Source: Palaemon carinicauda (Eukaryota > Arthropoda > Malacostraca > Decapoda > Palaemonidae). From it: a stretch of DNA of 64,000 bases. A model generated the notes under the pieces. It was given only the letters and a program-made list of their open reading frames with translations. It had not been told where the DNA came from and ran no database searches. Positions 39,610 to 51,240 of this stretch are shown piece by piece; within the stretch, counting starts at the first letter, position 1; every line of letters begins with the position of its first letter. Position numbers and translations under genes: made by a program. The stretch spans positions 85,788,942-85,852,941 of the forward strand of contig NC_090751.1 in assembly GCF_036898095.1 (NCBI RefSeq). Reading direction: 5' to 3'.

Positions 39610-41310
39610 TAAAGCTCTCTTGATGGACCTTGATGCTTATGGAGGTGTAGACCCAAATGGTATTTTTTCTTTGTTTTTTATAGACTGCAGATTTCTTAGC
39701 TCCAAAGTTATCTGTTACTTTGTGCAAGTTACCAATAATAAGAGCTTTTAGCACTTGTTGGAGAATTGGTTACGTTACTCCTCTATGTAAATGTGTTTGT
39801 GGTAGCTCAAGTCCAACTGATTACCGCCCAATTTCCATAACTCCCATACTATCTAAAGTTTTTGAACGTCTTCTGGCAAAACGTCTTAATAGGTATGCTG
39901 AAGGTAATCATCTATTCCATAGTTTGCAATTTGGTTTTCGTAAAGGCCTTGGAGCATGTGATGCCCTTCTTACAATCTTCAATGCTGTACAGAAATCCCT
40001 TGAGTGTGGTCTGGAAGTTCATATGATTGGCCTTGATTTTAGTGCTGCCTTTGACCGTGTTAATCATGAGGCCCTTGTTTTCAAACTCAAAACAGTTGGA
40101 AGTGGGTGAGTCGTTTCTTAGCATTATTATTGAATTATTTTAAGTAATAGATTGCAAAGCGTTGTTGTTGATGGGCACCATAGTGACTATAGGAAATGTG
40201 ATGTCTGGTGTTACACAAGGTAGTGTTCTTGGCCCATTACTTTTCCTACTATATATGCATGACATGTGGTTTGGCCTAGAAAACCAGCTTTTTGTATATG
40301 CAGATGACACTACCCTCTTCGCGTCAGTTCCATCTTCTGAATGTAGATCTGGGGTGGCTGAATCCCTTAATATAGATCTAGCTAAAATTAGTGCATGTTG
40401 CAAATCATGGGGTATGAAGTTGAATCCTAACAAAACTCAAAGTATGATTGTAAGTAGGTCAAGGACAGTGGCTCCTTAACATCCAGACCTCAGTATTGAT
40501 AATGTTTCTTTAACTTTGTAAGACACTTTTAAAATTTTAGGTGTGATTCTTGACAGCACATTTACTTTTGAGAAACACATCAGGTCTGTCTTCTTCAATT
40601 GCACAAAAAATTGGCTTATTGAGAAAGTCTTTCAAGATTTTTGGTGATCAATCTGTTCTGTAGAAGTGTTTCAATGCTTTCATTTAACCTTGTTTCGAGT
40701 ATTGTTCTCCTGTGAGGTCTTCAGCTGCCGATTCTCATCTTAATTTGTTGGACAGGAACTTACGGTCTATTAAATTTGTTATTCCTGATCTACATATTAA
40801 CCTTTTGCACCGTCGTTCAATTAGTTTATTATGCATGTTGCATAATATTTTTTATAATTCTGACCATCCTTTATTCAGATCTTCCCGGACCGTTCCATCC
40901 TGTTCGTAATACTAGGTATGCAGTTAATTCTAATAGTCAGACCTTCTCCATCATGAGGCTCAATACTACACAGTACTTTAGAAGTTTTATTCCAGCTGTG
41001 ACCAAGTAGTGGAATGATCTTTCTAATCGGGTAGTTGAATCAGTAGATCTTCTAAAGATTAAAATTGCAGCAAATGTCTTTATGTTGAACAATCTTGCAT
41101 AAGTTCTTTTATAGTTTATAAATTGAACATCTGTTTTAATGTTGTTAATGTTTCTAAAATATCTTATTTTAATTTTCATTACTTCTTATAATGTTTATTT
41201 CCTTTCCTCACTGGGCTATTTTTCCCAGTTGGAGCCCTTGGGCTTATAGCATATTGCTTTTCCAACTAGGGTTGTAGCTTAGCTAGTAAAAATAGTATTA
41301 ATAATAAATT
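39610..41310 (+). pseudogene. LINE reverse transcriptase (jockey/CR1-like), right of DIRS A3
   Basis: Plus strand, continuing the LINE at 32,600-32,756. It opens with ALLMDLDAYGGVDPNG and has DYRPISITPILSKVFERLL (about 39,817), FGFRKGLGACDALLTI, DFSAAFDRVNHEAL (first catalytic Asp), a break near 40,110-40,160, then GVTQGSVLGPLLFLLY, YADDTTLFAS (catalytic YADD, about 40,300) and WGMKLNPNKTQSMIVS. The C-terminal part is broken by stops. The 3' end at 41,210-41,310 is the GGAGCCCTTGGGCTTATAGC tail, ending in TAATAAT-like repeats. Decayed; not functional. Confidence 0.9.
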
Positions 41311-43094
41311 CTAAATTTCTTAGCGTTAAGTGATTTTCTTTATACTGTACAGTATCAGCGCTCTGTCCGTATGATCCAACCCAATGCCAGGAAGGTGAGG
41401 GTTAGCTGGGATATAAAATGCTTATGGCCGTGTTAGCAAGTTCCCCAAATCACAGGCTACTATATTATTGTTCCCATGAGCCAAATCTATGTCTATTCCA
41501 GCCTTTAACATGGTCCCAAGGACTAAGGAGAAGATCAGGCCAGGCTGCAAAGCACGCATAACACTTGCGGCCTGGTGCTGGCCCCAACATGATTAGTTCC
41601 TGGACTTGCTACACTTATGGACAGAAATCGTGAGGTCTTTGCCCATATGGGGAAAACTATTTGAAACAGCCCATACTTTATATTTACAGGTTTCACGACA
41701 GGCTAGATTCTTGCGGTTTTCACATGTGGAGGTTGATGAGCATGCTTGCTCACAAGAGGTTTCTTGAAAGGGGCTGCTTTCACTATCATCACCCTGCAGC
41801 CATAATTATATGAGGATAAGGAAAAATGGGAGAAGTTTTCCTCTTGGTATGACCAAATGACTGGTTTGCTTTCTAAACCTCTTCTTGTGCCAATTAGATT
41901 AAGCTAATGGATTTTTTGTCATTGAGCAAATACTGGGACAGGGAATTTTTTTCAGCACCATCATAAAAAAAAGGCACACATCTATTATGAGTACATTACA
42001 TTGCAATGTTTCCCTCAAGAATAAGTTGTACACTACTGTATGTCCTATGAGTAATTGAGATGAATTACCTCAACTCTCCAGTTGGCATTAAAGGAAAGCC
42101 AAGGCCCATTGATTTCCAATTTTTATATACAGGTATTTCAAATTTTAAAATATAGAACCTGAAAAGTCCCTTTATGTCTGAAATTGGTACTTTTCAATAT
42201 AAAAAAAAAAATGTTCTAGCTGATTTACTGACCCCTTCCACTTAGCTACCTCATTTCCTTGGATTTCCATGAGAAACAATCGAATAAGAAATACGAACAA
42301 GACACTCTTGAACTGTTTGAATTTACAGTAGGAATTTATTAAATTCTTTAATATTAAATTTCCAAAGGGTTCCTGGAATCAAGTCAGGAGTAAATTTTAT
42401 TAATTTGTTCACTGCTATACAAACTTAGTTTGAAGCAGCTATAAAAGCTGTGATTTTTGTAGTAGATACAGATGCAGTGCCAGGAAGTTTGATTTTAAAT
42501 ACCATATCTTCATAAATTTCATTACAACTAACACCGCTATTCACCTTAAGCTTCTATAACATTTGGTTGCATTTATATGTTATAGTGTGCATAAGAATTT
42601 TGACCTGACCTCCTCTTTAGTATAGTTCTTTTTATTGAGAAAGTGCCAGTTATCAATCAAAGATATCGATAACAAATGCAACAGCCACTGAAGAAAGGAA
42701 TAACATTTGGAAAAATGGCATATATGATATTTAAATATAAAAAGCACAAGACAAGAGCAACAGGTGATAATTCATTGCACAAATAAACCTGATGACAGAG
42801 CCCCACTTCCATGGACCGCTAAACTGATGACCATTTTTCTAACAATGAAAGGAATATAGTAATATCTCAGGATACAAAAATAATTCGCTCCTGAATGCCT
42901 TTCGTAACATGATTTTCTTGTATAATGAGTCGCGATTTGTATGTAATAATTTAAAATTTTCAGCAAATTTAGTTTCGTATCCTAAGTATTTTTTCGTAAT
43001 ATGAGGGGAAAAAATCTTCGCATGTCCTTTCTTGATGAGTTTTTCGTATACAAGAATTTTCGTATCAAGAGGTTTGACTATTACATATACTAAA
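41311..43094 (-). other. TfIIA-L intron
   Basis: 1.8 kb of AT-rich intron between the LINE tail and a SINE. No supported feature. Confidence 0.6.
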
Positions 43095-43430
43095 CATACT
43101 TATGGTCAAGGTGGTAGTCCCTGACTGGTGAGCACCATACTGGGGTTCGAGTTCTGGTCAAACTCGATAAGTTTCTTGATTCACAGCAACTTCACCATCC
43201 TTGTGAGCTAAGGATGGGGGGTTTGTGGGAGCCAATAGGTCTATCTGCCGAGTCGTCAGCAGCCATTGCCTTGCCCTCCTTGGTCTTAGCTTGGGTGAGA
43301 GGGGCTTGGGCACAGATCATATGCATACATATGGTCAGTTTCTAGGGCATTGTCCTGGTTGATAGGGCAATGTCACTGTCCCTTACCTCTGCCATTCATG
43401 AGTGGCCTTTAAACTTTAAAACACGCCATA
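43095..43430 (+). mobile_element. tRNA-derived SINE
   Basis: Plus-strand unit with internal RNA polymerase III boxes: a box-A-like TGGTCAAGGTGGTAG at about 43,103 and a box-B GGTTCGAGTTC at about 43,145, spaced as in a tRNA gene. A non-tRNA body follows (GTGAGCTAAGGATGGGGGG, TCATCAGCAGCCATTGCC-like, GGGCAATGTCACTGTCCC). I recall this body from decapod genomes. It lies in the TfIIA-L intron, antisense to the gene, about 90 bp from the exon at 43,520. Confidence 0.75.
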
Positions 43431-43519
43431 TTGTACTATTGGTTCTCAAATTTCTAAAAAGTTCATTATTAAATCTAAAGTGCAAAAATGAGGAACACAA
43501 TTACCATTATTCAATTTAC

Positions 43520-43793
43520 CAACAGCAGTCTGCTGCTGCTGCGGAGCAGACTGTTGCTGTTGTTGGGGTTGCTGCTGCTGAGTCTGTTGCTGCTGTTGTG
43601 GCTGCTGATTCTGCTGCTGATTAGAATTGACAGTGGATGTATGATCAGAGTGATCCAAGACATTCATCCGGGCTAGTTTGGCCTCCCATGCTTGTTTCAA
43701 TTCAGTTAAAACTTGCTCATCCACCCCTTCTTCGATGAAATGTTCACGGACACCATTAATGACATCTTCAATTACACCATGATACACCCTCTC
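43520..43793 (-). CDS. TfIIA-L: TfIIA-L exon: N-terminal domain and poly-Q linker
   Basis: 274-bp exon, phase 0 in and 1 out, acceptor CTTCTCAACAG, donor GTAAAT. It encodes ERVYHGVIEDVINGVREHF, then EEGVDEQVLTELKQAWEAKL: the conserved alpha-helical N-terminus that pairs with TFIIA-gamma. A Gln-rich stretch follows (QQQQQTQQQQPQQQQQ). The few residues expected before it, with the start Met, must be on an exon further right, which I do not find. The donor at 43,519 is preferred over a second GT at about 43,508 because it joins in phase to the exon at 30,899. Confidence 0.95.
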
Positions 43794-44178
43794 CTGTTGA
43801 GAAGTCAAGAAAGAAAACATGTACTCTAAAGCTAAACTACAATAAAAAATAAGATATTTTGTAATAAATAAGCCTGAAGTTCCCATTTCCAAAGTCAATT
43901 TTATTAATGTAGTAATTTTATAAAATAAAATATGCCCTGACAGAACTGCTAAAATGACTACCGATCAATTACTGTATCACATTTCTAATGATAAGTTGTA
44001 CAGTAGAAGAATTAGCCATAGGAACTCACATTTTAGAAATGTTTACAATTATTTTCAATATCAGAACATGAAAAAAAAAAAAGTAAAATATTAACATTCA
44101 CATTCTAAACCACTACTTTCTTAATCTTATGAAAATACTGTAATAACTCTACAGTACAGAATTGTCTTTTGATGCAAA
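43794..44178 (-). other. Intron or 5' flank of TfIIA-L
   Basis: AT-rich DNA between the acceptor at 43,794 and the left end of DIRS B2. No other feature. Confidence 0.6.
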
Positions 44179-44220
44179 TATGACAAATTCCAAGATAATT
44201 TGTATTTTTCCTTACCATAC

Positions 44221-44340
44221 AAACCTTAGCTATTTACATGGGGTATTACTTTCGGCATAGCTGAAATGACAAGCCATTAGATTTTTAACTACCCCTCCCC
44301 CCTCACACACCGGTGAACTGATTCACTTCGCTTAAAGGTA
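44221..44340. repeat. B2 left inverted terminal repeat, shortened
   Basis: Matches B1 8,494-8,650 but lacks about 50-60 bp containing the GC hairpins (deletion between TTTTTAAC and TACCCCTCCCCC). The partner arm is not in the window. Confidence 0.8.
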
Positions 44341-44377
44341 GGACTTCAAGGGGGACAGGGCTGGCGGGCAAGTATGT

Positions 44378-44478
44378 GTAAATAGCTAAGGTTTGTATGG
44401 TTAGGAAAAATACAAATTATCTCCGAATTTGTCATTTGTTCCGTAACCGAAATACAAACCCCGCTATTTACATGGGGT
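44378..44478. repeat. B2 internal complementary region
   Basis: Near-identical to B1 8,697-8,797. The left half is the inverted complement of the B2 left tip with a few changes. Confidence 0.88.
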
Positions 44479-44960
44479 GACTTAACCCTTAGGTAGGGTG
44501 GTAAGTCCCAGCCTTACTGGCTTTGGCTTTGCCCGGGGACTCAGGATCCGAGTGTGTAGCACTCAAGATAAGGAGTTCCTGCGCCTCGCAAGTTCCTTGC
44601 TCCGCAAGGAACGTGCGGCCTACATAAGCTAGTGTGTGTGAAGGAATGAAGTCTGACTCATCCTAGGAAGTTGACTTGAAGTCATTTAGATGGAAATCTA
44701 GGCTAGGACGTTCCCAATACCACCTTGTCAGGGTATGGGGGACGCGGCAGTATTATTCTAATACTAGGAACACAAGGAAGCATGGTTTACCTGCAATGGT
44801 TTGAGGTCAGCTGTGCAGAGAACCCAGGATGCTGCTTTTCCCAAGAGAGGGGAGGATGAAGAAAAGAGTAAGGGCCAGACATACTTTTTCATTCAGGCAA
44901 ACTAAAACCAGGTAACAATGCCCTCAACCTTCTGCTACTTGTCCATTAAGGAGCCTGAGG

Positions 44961-45930
44961 TTAGACCAGCTGTTGTGCAGCCACCACAGGGCCGATAGAG
45001 AACGTATCGAGCCTCCTATGGGTCACGTCCTGCAGGTAGTGGGCTGTGAAGGTCGTTTGACGCTTCCACACCCCAGCTTGTAGAACCTGCGTGATTGAGA
45101 AGTTTCTCTTGAATGCCAGCAACGTAGCGATTCCTCTGACATCGTGTGCTCTCGGGCGACGTGACGGAGGAGGGTCTGGATTCAGAGAATGGTGGATGAC
45201 CCTGCGAATCCAAGCTGAGATGCTGTTCTTTGTGACCCTCCTCTTCGTCCTTCCTGTGCTCACAAACAGGGCTTGCACTCGAGGACGAACTGCAGCCGTT
45301 CTCTTAAGATAGAGCCTCAGACTCCTTACTGGGCACAGTAGGAGATGGTCTGGGTCATCTGTTACAGAACGGAGACACGAAATCCTGAAGGAGTCGAACC
45401 GTGGGTCCGGAACGCCTGGATTCTGAGTCTTAGCAACAAACTCAGGGACGAACCTGAACGTTACCTCCCCCATCCCTTGAATGGGCGATGTCTTACCAGA
45501 GACCATAAAGCTCACTGACTCGCTTGGCCGAGGCCAAAGCGAGCAGGAACACAGTCTTTCAAGTCAGGTGACAATCAGAAGCCTGGCGTAATGGTTCGAA
45601 CGGAGGTCTCTTAAGAGACCTGAGGAAACGAACCATGTTTCATGGAGGAGGTCTCACTTCCGACTGAGGGCAGGTAAGCTCGTAGCTTCGTATGATTAGG
45701 GAAAGTTCCAGCGAGGAGGAAATGTCCATTCCTTTCAGCCTGAAGCCCAGGCTTAAGGCTGAGCGATAGCCTTTCACTGCCGAGACCAAAAGGCGCATTT
45801 CTTCCCGAAAATACACAAGAAACTCCGCTATTGCTGGAATAGTGGCCTCGAGTGGAGAGATACCCCTTCCACGATACCAACCACAGAAGACTCTCTACTT
45901 CGCCTGGTAGACCCCTGCAGATGACTTTCG
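44961..45930 (-). pseudogene. B2 tyrosine recombinase
   Basis: The C-terminal 184 codons (45,515-44,961) are open and close to B1, with RAHDVRGIATLLAF (His, Arg) and the Tyr in TAHYLQ. The region with the first catalytic Arg and the N-terminal domain (45,516-45,930) has stops and frame changes (a stop at ...RVYQAK near 45,898, and a shifted KRVSE region). Not functional as a whole. Confidence 0.85.
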
Positions 45931-47860
45931 CAGGTGTCCAGACATCCTCTCCGCAACTTGTTGCGAAAAGCCTCTCTCTGTAAGGAGATGCTGGATAGTT
46001 TCCAGGCGTGAAGCCGAAGCGATGCTACGGCTTTGTGGAAGATGTTGCAGTGTGGTTGCTTGAGTAGCTCGTGTCGTGGAGAAAGCTCTCTCTGGAATTC
46101 CGTCAGGAGCTGCAGAAGGCACGGGAACCACTCTGCATGATGCCATAGCGGAGCTATTAGGGTCATTGACAGGTTGACCGATAGTCTGGTCTTGTTGAGC
46201 ACCCTTCTCATCAGACAGAATGGTGGGAAGGCGTAAACGTCGATGTTGTCCCACCATAGTTGAAAGGCATCTTGCCAGAGTGCCTTGGGGTCTGGGACTG
46301 GGGAACAGTAAAGCGGAAGCTTGAAGTTCAAGGCTGTCGCGAACAGGTCCACCGTCGGGAAACCCCACAAAGTCAGGACTTTGCTGGCTACTAGAGGATC
46401 CAAAGACTACTCTGTACTCACTATCTGCGATGCTCTGCTCAGACTGTCGGCGAGCACATTCCTCTTGCCCGGAATGAAGCGAGCCAATAGTGGAATCGAG
46501 TGGACTTCGGTCCATCTCAGTACCTCTACTGTTGTGAAAAGGTACCTCCCTGCTTGTTGATGTAAGCCACCACCGTGGTGTTGTCGCTCATCACCACCAC
46601 GGAGTGACCCGCCAGGATCCGTTGGAACTGTTGAAGTGCCAGATATATGGCCTTCATTTCTAGCAGATTTATGTGGAGGTAATTTTCTGATTCTGACCAT
46701 AGGCCTGAGATCCTGTGGTTCAGAACGTGGGCCCCCCCACCCTTCTTTTGAGGCGTCCAAGAACAGCATCAAATCCGGGGGGAGTACGAGAAGATCCACT
46801 CCCTTTCGAAGGTTTTCGTCCGTCACCCACCACTGAAGGTCCGTCCTTCCGCAGGTCCCATAGGGACCAGGATGTACGGGGAATCGTAGCCTTGATTCCA
46901 CCGGGACTTGAGCCGCCATTGCAGGGATCCCATCCTGAGGCGGCCGTTTGGAACCAGACGGGCTAAGGAGGAAAGGTGACCTAGGAGAAGTAACCACGAT
47001 TGGGCTGGAAGCTCTTCTCGTCTGAGGAAAGGATCTGCGACCCTCCTCAGCCTTGCTATCCTGTCGTCTGATGGAAAGGCTTTGTGGAGATAAATGTCCA
47101 ATACCATGCCTAGATATACCAGTCGTTGAGATGGAAGCAGAGAAGACTTCTCGAGATTTACCATGATCCCTAGATCTTGGCAAAGTCCCAGAAGCTTGTC
47201 TCGGTGTCGAAGAAGGGTTGACTCCGAGTCTGCCAGGATCAGCCAGTCGTCCAGATAACGGAGGAGACGGATGCCGATCCTGCGTGCCCACGAAGATATC
47301 AGGGTGAACACTCTGGTGAAAACCTGCGGTGCTGTGGTGAGACCGAAACACAGCACCTTGAACTGGTAGATCTTGTTGTCTAGGCTGAATCTCAAGTACT
47401 TCCTGGAAGACGGATGGATTGGGATCTGGAAGTACGCGTCCTTCAGATCCAGTGTACACATGAAGTCTTGCGGTCTCACTGCCAGTCTGACCGTGTCAGC
47501 TGTCTCCATGCTGAACGGAGTTTGTTTGACAAACTTGTTCAGGGCTGAGAAATCAATGACGGGTCTCCAGCCTCCAGACGTCTTCTTTACAAGAAAGAGT
47601 CGACTGAAGAAGCCTGGGGAGCCGTCGACGACCTCCTGGAGAGCATCCTTCTTGAGCATGGTCTCGACTTCTGCCCGAAGGACTAACCCCTTTGCCGATC
47701 CCATGGCATAGGAGCTCAACGACACTGGATTTGCTGTCAGGGGAGGAAGAGATGTAGAACGGGACGCGATATCCCTGACTGATCACGGAGATCGTCGAGG
47801 GATCGGCCCTGAGTTGCTGCCACCTGAATGCGCAACTTTGTAGGCATCCCCCCACTGGTG
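45828..47860 (-). pseudogene. B2 reverse transcriptase / RNase H / methyltransferase-like region
   Basis: RT is open from 47,725 to 46,823 with GGWRPVIDFSALNKF, LDLKDAYFQIPIHP and RYLDDWLILAD. Frameshifts then move RNase H into other frames (LFLDASKEGWG near 46,770, KRNVLADSLSR near 46,460) and a further one leads into the methyltransferase-like part (DLFATALN, YAFPPF; 46,403-45,828). The catalytic residues of RT survive, but the polyprotein is broken at least three times. Confidence 0.88.
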
Positions 47861-47874
47861 GACATGCAGGGGGA

Positions 47875-49439
47875 TTGCCAATCCTAGCGTTTGCGACCTC
47901 GGCCGCTCCCTCTAGAATTCTTGCCTCCCCTGGAGGACTTTTCGCCCTTCTTGTCTTTGACAGGAAAGGGCTGCTGTTTGGACACCTTCGTCTTTGCTGC
48001 CGGCGCCGGTTTCGTCAACTTGGACTGGCGAGGTTGTTGGGGTGCTGGAGGTTTGTAGGGCTTAGATGTAAGAGCCCTTTGGAGGAGAGAATCGTGGTTC
48101 GATTTCCTCCACCTCTCAGCTGCCTATTCCACATCCTTGGGCTCAAACAGGCTCTTTCCTAGGATGGAAGAGTGTCTGAGCTTGCAGACATCCACGGCTG
48201 TGACCTTCGCGTGGAGCCTCTCGGCCACCGCATCACTTTGTTTCAAGATCGAGTTAGCCCACAAGTTCGAAACTTGGTGGGTCAGAAACTCAATGGTACG
48301 TGTGCCCAAGAGGAGGAAGGTTTCCAGTGCCTTCCTGGTGCTTTCCTTGAAAAGATCCTCGGAACACAGCAGGATGCCCAGAGACCCTAGCCAGACATTC
48401 AGCCACGAAGTGGCCTGCATGGCACACTTTGCGACCTTCTCCTGATTCAGGATCTCCGTTGACGAGAATGTCACCTGCCGGTTGGAGAGTCTCTCAAGAG
48501 AGACTCCCCTGGTCAGCTCTTCCACGGAGTGGTAAAGAGGAAGAGCTAATCAAGGCTCCTCCATGATCTCGAAGTACCTCCTCTGTTGGACACGAGGAGG
48601 TGGGAGGAGCTTGTTACCAGCAGAGGAACGGCTGGAGGAGGTGAGTTCCGCAAGCTGGCCCTCAACCTTATCTCTGGCACTCTTCACCACTTGGGACCAA
48701 GGCAGAGCCGCGCTGGCCTTAGAAGGTTTTTGAGTGCCGTAGACTTGGTCCAGGACTGTATCCTTGCCTTCACGATGGGCGGTCTCGGGGTCCTTGAACT
48801 TGTTGAGATGCCTCATCAAAGTCAGGACCTGCCAGTAGGCTTGCTCTGAATCATACTGCTCTCCTCCTGGTGAATTGGCAGCAAAGTCTCCTGTCCCCAA
48901 CTGCTCTACTTGGGGGGACACGTGGACGTTCTCCTGGGGTCTCGCTGGCTCTGGTCAAATCCTTGAAGAAGACTTCGGGACGGTCTTCGAGTCCTTCGGT
49001 TCCCTTCTAGGAGGGATGCAGGACTCCAGCAAAGAAGTCTGAGGGCTCTTCTCCGCCCCAGTACGCGACGATTCTCCTACTCGTGGTGGGCTCTCTCCCA
49101 TTGGTGCGATGGGAGAAGGTCTCACCTCGGTAGTCTCCCCTGAGGACGGAAAAGCTTCGTCCACAGGAGAAGGAGAGAATGTCTGAGGGGGGAAGGAGCC
49201 TTCCTTACGGACTTCTTGGGGGCCAGTTTGACACTAGGAGAAGTCACAACGAACTCTACTCCTCTCTTCCTCTTCAGTGGGGACGCTGGTTTGAGACCCA
49301 AATCAGTGAAGGCAGGCTTAACAGCCTGGACGACAGCTCTGATAAGGGACCCAAACCAAAGCTGACGACTGACGGACGCAGTGTCAGAGACTCCCACTGG
49401 AGGGAAGGGGATCGTGCGATTCTTTGGAGTAGACACCAT
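47875..49439 (-). pseudogene. B2 gag, main part
   Basis: Aligned with B1 gag: STPKNRTIPFPPVGVSD from an ATG near 49,439, then IPPRREPKDSKTVPKSS, VQQRRYFEIMEEP, and KVAKCAMQATSWLNVWLGSL (48,420). Stops and frameshifts occur at about 49,120, 48,955 and 48,545. The pyrimidine tract plus CAG seen before the B1 frame is present just upstream (about 49,450-49,470). Confidence 0.82.
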
Positions 49440-49951
49440 AGGGCCTGCCTGAAAGGAAGAAGAAGAATGGTGCCTAGACCTCTCTGAAGACTTCCCCCCT
49501 CCTGCGAGCGCGCTGTTCTAAGCTTGTGGGGGGGGGGGAACGTGAAGATGATGACCTGGTTGTGAGCACTCCTGGAGACTCGCTCGGCTGCTCGCGCTGC
49601 GAGACCCATCGGGAATCGCGCGATGGACAAATCGCAGGTTCGCGCGCGGAGATGAAGGCGCGGGCGAGGGGGCGAAGGCGAGGGGGCGAAGGGGCGGGGG
49701 CGAAGGGGCGGGGGCGAAGGGGCGCAGGCGAGGGGGCGCAGGCGAGGGGGCGCAGGCGAGGGGGCGCGGGCGAGGGGGTGAAGGGGCGCGGGCGCTCGCG
49801 GCCGTAAGCGATCATGCTTAGGAGAGATAGCGCGTGGGCGCGTAGGAGACCTTCGGCGAGCAGGATCGTGTGCGCGCGAGGGCGCTGAAGAATGCTTGAT
49901 TCTCGAGTACAGATTATAACACTGACAAAGATAACAGATGCCAGCGGACAT
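49440..49951 (-). pseudogene. B2 gag N-terminal repeat region
   Basis: Remnant of the Arg/Ser/Pro-rich part of gag (ARRRSPTRPRAISP), now replaced largely by a GC-rich array at 49,655-49,800 with units such as GGGGCGAAGGCGA and GGGGCGCAGGCGA. The Cys-rich N-terminus is not adjacent; a possible remnant is at 51,860-52,095. Confidence 0.65.
49655..49800. repeat. GC-rich 12/13-bp tandem array
   Basis: G-rich units on the plus strand (GGGGCGCAGGCGAG and relatives). Derived from the gag repeat region of B2. Confidence 0.85.
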
Positions 49952-49989
49952 CAGCTTCAGAAAATTTCTTCCGGTCTTTGTCTGGTAAA

Positions 49990-51240
49990 GGAGTAGAAAT
50001 CGTGGTAGTCAACTTCATCTGGTACCACTGTTTGGCACCATATCAACTTCCTTCATTTCAACGCTTCTGACGTCATTCTCTTTCAATTTAGATATGGTAA
50101 CCGTGTTTGTCCGACAGACACTGTTTGACCGTGTGGACACACCTTTACAGAGCTCAGGTTCAATGCCATCCAGTCCTGCTTCTTTTTTTGATTTTAGTTT
50201 TCCCAGGCAATTCTTCACTTTTTCTACTATGATTCTTGGATTTTTCATTGGTTTTATTTTCCCTTTTGTTACCATTACAAGGTCATAGTGCTCTCTAAGT
50301 ATGTCTGGAATATTCTATCCATCTATTCTTGTGAGGTCTTCCTGGTGCACTATTCATTTTCATATGCAATCAGTTTTTCTTCATTCCAAACTAAATATTT
50401 TATTTTCATGCTTACAATATAAGGTTTTCCAGTATTTGACTAATTCCTCTTTTGTTTCTTCCTTATTTAGCTTAGTTCCTTGTTCTCCATAAAGTTGTAT
50501 AACTTTGCCATGGGCTTTCTGTGTGTTCCTTATTCTGTCAATATTTTCCTATAGTTTTTTATTTTTATCCATTTTTATTTCTTCTGTTACCTGTTTTTCA
50601 AATATAGTAATTTCCTTCTTTATCATTTCTTGCACTTCTCTCTTCTTTTGATCATATCTCTCCTCTAATATGACAAATTCATAGGAAATTTGTATTTTTC
50701 CTAACTATACAAACCTTAACTTCCTCTTTACATTTTCCATTATCTCTAACTTCTTCCATAATATCTTCCATTGGCATATCAACTCTTTGTCCTACCTTTG
50801 CCGAGCCTATTGAATCCTTTATTTCTACTATTGCCTGTTCAAGTATCTCTAGCCTATCCATTAGCCTATCATTAATATCCTTCATCTTTTCATACTCAAT
50901 CTTCATATTCTTATATGATCCCTTACATTCTCTACAAAACATGAGACTTTTGTTAGTCTGCAGCACTTTACAGTATAATCTTCCTTGCCCATTTTAACAC
51001 AACCATTGTAAAACTAAGACTCACAGTAGTCACAGGCGATTCCATACTGCTTCTTCATTACCTCCTTGTCACATACGGCGCAGTCAGCTGGCTCCATTTC
51101 AATTTCTTCTTCTGACGAAATCTTTACATCCTTGTTTCTCCCTATCTAAACTTTCAGCTTCGTTCAAGTCTTGCCTTTACTGTCCAATTTCATTTTGGAG
51201 CTTATAACACCTTTTAGTCCCTAATTTTTCTTCACTTACA
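49990..51240 (-). pseudogene. LINE fragment with PHD-like finger and pre-RT region
   Basis: Minus-strand coding remnant. 51,110-51,000 reads CAVCDKEVMKKQYGIACDYC followed by ES, a stop where Trp is expected, and FYNGC, a PHD-type zinc finger as in ORF1 of CR1-like LINEs. 50,966-50,721 is a heptad-rich coiled coil (MKDINDRLMDRLEILEQAI). After a 52-bp DIRS insert it continues VEERYDQKKREVQEM, then QLYGEQGTKLNKEETKEEL and KLKSKKEAGLDGIEPELCKG near 50,180, the start of a LINE RT. Stops occur at several positions. It interrupts DIRS B2. Confidence 0.75.
50669..50720 (+). repeat. Isolated 52-bp DIRS family-B left tip
   Basis: ATATGACAAATTC..AATTTGTATTTTTCCTAAC..ACAAACCTTA matches the left tips of B1, B2 and B3 up to the base before their inverted repeat begins. 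Nothing else of a DIRS is attached. Removing it rejoins the LINE reading frame. The inverted arms ACAAATT/AATTTGT are kept. Confidence 0.85.

Larger units (their letters stand above)
16741..43793 (-). other. TfIIA-L: TfIIA-L (GTF2A1) gene, six of its exons
   Basis: Locus-level entry. Exons at 43,793-43,520, 30,899-30,700, 26,460-26,350, 19,326-19,132, 18,522-18,379 and 16,830-16,741 total 1,014 nt (338 codons) in one frame with consistent phases (0/1, 1/0, then all 0/0). Order and content follow the TFIIA large subunit: VIEDVI..GVDEQVLTELK N-terminal region, Gln-rich linker, acidic region with QVDG, then EPLNSEDDVSDDD and NVVVCQYDK. The protein, with TFIIA-gamma, stabilises TBP on promoters in the nucleus. 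The start-codon exon should lie right of 43,793 and the last exon (about 35 residues) left of 16,741; I find neither in the window. Introns hold DIRS A3, C and B1, a LINE and two SINEs. Confidence 0.93.

Noticed and set aside
43095..43180. A functional tRNA gene
   Set aside because: Box A and box B are present but no cloverleaf with a paired acceptor stem can be formed; the body continues as a SINE.
43370..43676. Plus-strand open frames rich in Leu and Ala opposite the poly-Q exon
   Set aside because: They are antisense readings of CAG/CTG repeats in the TfIIA-L exon.
16741..43793. TfIIA-L as a processed retrocopy
   Set aside because: Six exons have canonical AG/GT borders with matching phases and large introns, so this is the intron-bearing gene.
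49526..49807. Plus-strand Gly/Arg-rich open frame
   Set aside because: Antisense reading of the GC-rich gag repeat array of DIRS B2.
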